Shown here: in pieces, positions 28,801-30,220 of the stretch
Layout of the letters: each line of letters starts with the position of its first letter
How positions within the stretch are numbered: the first letter of the stretch is position 1
Source: Neoechinorhynchus agilis
Lineage: Eukaryota > Acanthocephala
Direction: 5' to 3'
Assembly (NCBI GenBank): GCA_051530055.1
Contig: JBMGUZ010000032.1
Location: forward strand, 1 to 30,220
DNA: 30,220 bases
The notes under the pieces: generated by a model
Told to the model about the DNA's origin: nothing
Databases searched by the model: none
Seen by the model: only the letters and a program-made list of their open reading frames with translations
Program-made: the position numbers and the translations under genes

Positions 28801-29506
28801 AAATGTGATATAAAAACTTAATTAAAAGTCGAGAATTGAATTTCAGCATAAATAAGGAACCTATTGTGTTTTTTACAGAATTTTGAATATTCACGCTTTT
28901 TATTTTGCATCCAATGAGGTGATATGACAAGAAATAGAGCACTTAAGAATGTATGTTATTCATTAGTGAATCAAAAAAGCGTTCAATGATGCTCACTGAA
29001 AATCCTTCATCGTATTTAAAAATAGCTCATAGACTTTGTTTACATCAGAGATTTATCGGATTTCATGCCACGATTCATTTTTTCAAAGAAAACACTCCTG
29101 TAGTTTAATATGCATACATAAAATCAATTTCTTATTTAAAATATTCTCACTTTCATAAAGATCTTATTCGAACGAACACCTACGCTTCTAAAGATTATTT
29201 TTATGGCCATATTGTGAATATCCTCACTTTACTTAATTAAATATTTTCAGTTCTGGATTATTTTTTAATCTTATGCCTGGCTAGCCGTTTATTTTATTAT
29301 TTTCGTTAGGCGCACATCCTACCGATCTTGGTGTTCATTCAAGTATGAGTTGAACAAATAAAACGTTGGCCCCTATATCATTCATGTCTAGCCGGAAGCA
29401 ACACTCGTTGAGCGTTTACTCACGATTTACTCACATCTACGATAAAACCATTTGCGAGCTTCTTACACTTAGAAATCTAACACTCGTTTTCTTTTTGGTC
29501 TGTTAA
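28801..29506. other. AT-rich intergenic region upstream of the EF-hand gene
   Basis: About 700 bp of AT-rich sequence with no open frame or repeat I can support. It should contain the promoter of the plus-strand EF-hand gene. A pyrimidine-rich stretch (TTTTCTTTTTGGTCTGTT) lies just before the ATG, but without an AG directly next to it. Confidence 0.5.
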
Positions 29507-30128
29507 ATGGGCAGCCATCAGTGCACAGCAAGCGAACCAACTCCAAAATTGATATCAATGCTAAGTAAGACTACGCATTGTTCAGAACGGACTGTCCGAG
29601 AGAGTTATGAGAGGTTTAAAACATACGCACCCAGTGGTATAATGGACAAGGAAACTTTTATCAATAGGTTTCAGACAAAACATCCGAACGTGGACGTTAA
29701 TACAGTAGCTAATGTCGTCTTTAAATATTTCGACACTGACAGTTCAGGTGGAGTTGGATTTGCGGAATATTTCCTTCCGAATGCTTTTACAACAGCAGTC
29801 TTCATTTTCTTAGAATTTTACGGAAGCTGACTGCTGTTCTATATATCAGGTTGATCCAAAGGAAAGAGCGGAAATCCTTTTTGACATATTTGATTCCGAC
29901 GACAACAATACAGTTTCCGACAAGGAGTTGCGCATAATGATCAAAGGATTAAATGAACTTCGTGGAAACTGTTTGAGCCGGGCTGAAATCAATAGCATGA
30001 CATCCGAAATTGTTCAGCAGATGGACTGTGATGGAGACAGAAAAATCGGTGAAGAGGAATTTATCCATGCTATATTGCATTGTGAAAGACTCCGAAACCT
30101 CCTTACCTTTAATTTCAGTAATTATTAG
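29507..30128 (+). CDS. Neuronal-calcium-sensor-type EF-hand protein, two exons
   Basis: Exon 1 is 29507-29797 (97 codons) and exon 2 is 29850-30128 (92 codons plus stop), joined in phase 0 across a 52-nt intron (GTCTTC...ATATCAG). The 189-residue product has almost the length of NCS-1 (190). MGSHQC offers an N-terminal glycine for myristoylation. EF-hand 1 is degenerate (TYAPSGIMDKETF, like the CPSG of the family). Canonical loops follow at 76-87 (DTDSSGGVGFAE), 112-123 (DSDDNNTVSDKE) and 156-167 (DCDGDRKIGEEE). One inactive and three intact hands is the pattern of the recoverin/NCS/VILIP/KChIP family, membrane-associated calcium sensors. Without the intron, exon 1 would read into a stop soon after FLEFYGS. 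The linker FLPNAFTTA after EF2 is atypical. The subfamily is not assigned. Confidence 0.85.
29798..29849 (+). other. 52-nt GT-AG intron of the EF-hand gene
   Basis: The donor GTCTTC follows codon 97 and the acceptor ATATATCAG precedes GTTGATCCA. Removing it joins EF-hand 2 to EF-hand 3 in frame and restores family length. The donor is weak (GTCTTC), so the exact boundary is inferred. Confidence 0.75.
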
Positions 30129-30220
30129 TGTGCACTGAAAACGGAAACTTTAAACATTCAAATTTTGCGTTTTTGTGTGACTATTGGGCCTTCTGAAATC
30201 GTCAATGGAGGGGTTAATAG

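Overview
The window looks like nuclear DNA of an invertebrate animal. It holds metazoan gene families (a forkhead-type protein, a TMEM208/SND2 protein and a neuronal-calcium-sensor-type EF-hand protein), a 52-nt GT-AG intron, two large satellite arrays and decayed non-LTR retrotransposon and SINE-like copies. I cannot name the species or phylum from sequence alone.

Layout. 1-11692: an array of about 77 units of a 152-bp satellite. 12066-16532 (minus): one 1,488-codon open frame with an N-terminal forkhead domain, a Q/N-rich region, about 15 tandem 51-residue repeats (153 bp each) and an acidic tail. 16533-18068: its upstream region, with at least one decayed copy of the same repeat and a fold-back. 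18080-18735 (minus): a LINE 3' fragment. 19103-19591 (plus): TMEM208-like gene. 19924-24034: a second, unrelated ~88-bp satellite of about 47 units that ends in a near-perfect palindrome. 24162-25187: small repeats, two SINE-like cores and fold-backs. 25239-28273 (minus): a long broken LINE with reverse transcriptase and a C-terminal zinc-knuckle/endonuclease-like domain, interrupted by a 370-bp SINE-like insertion with 12-bp target duplications. 28475-28800 (minus): another LINE fragment. 29507-30128 (plus): two-exon EF-hand gene.

Main discovery. The 152-bp satellite and the 153-bp coding repeat of the neighbouring forkhead gene are the same sequence family, in the same orientation, 0.4 kb apart. 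In 49 aligned bases (1617-1665 against 14676-14724) I count 42 identities. Read on the gene's strand and frame, a satellite unit still spells VNNEVAHEQ-stop-EYSMH where the protein has VNNQVPREQQGYSMH. The 152 versus 153 period is a net one-base loss, so consecutive satellite units shift frame. The satellite therefore appears to be an amplified, non-coding derivative of a protein-coding minisatellite, or the reverse (satellite captured as coding sequence). The stop codons and lost frame favour gene-to-satellite. A decayed unit also lies upstream of the gene (16785-16830), so the family flanks the gene on both sides.

The three host genes show no operon-like relation to each other. The many plus-strand open frames inside both satellites are by-products of the repeats.
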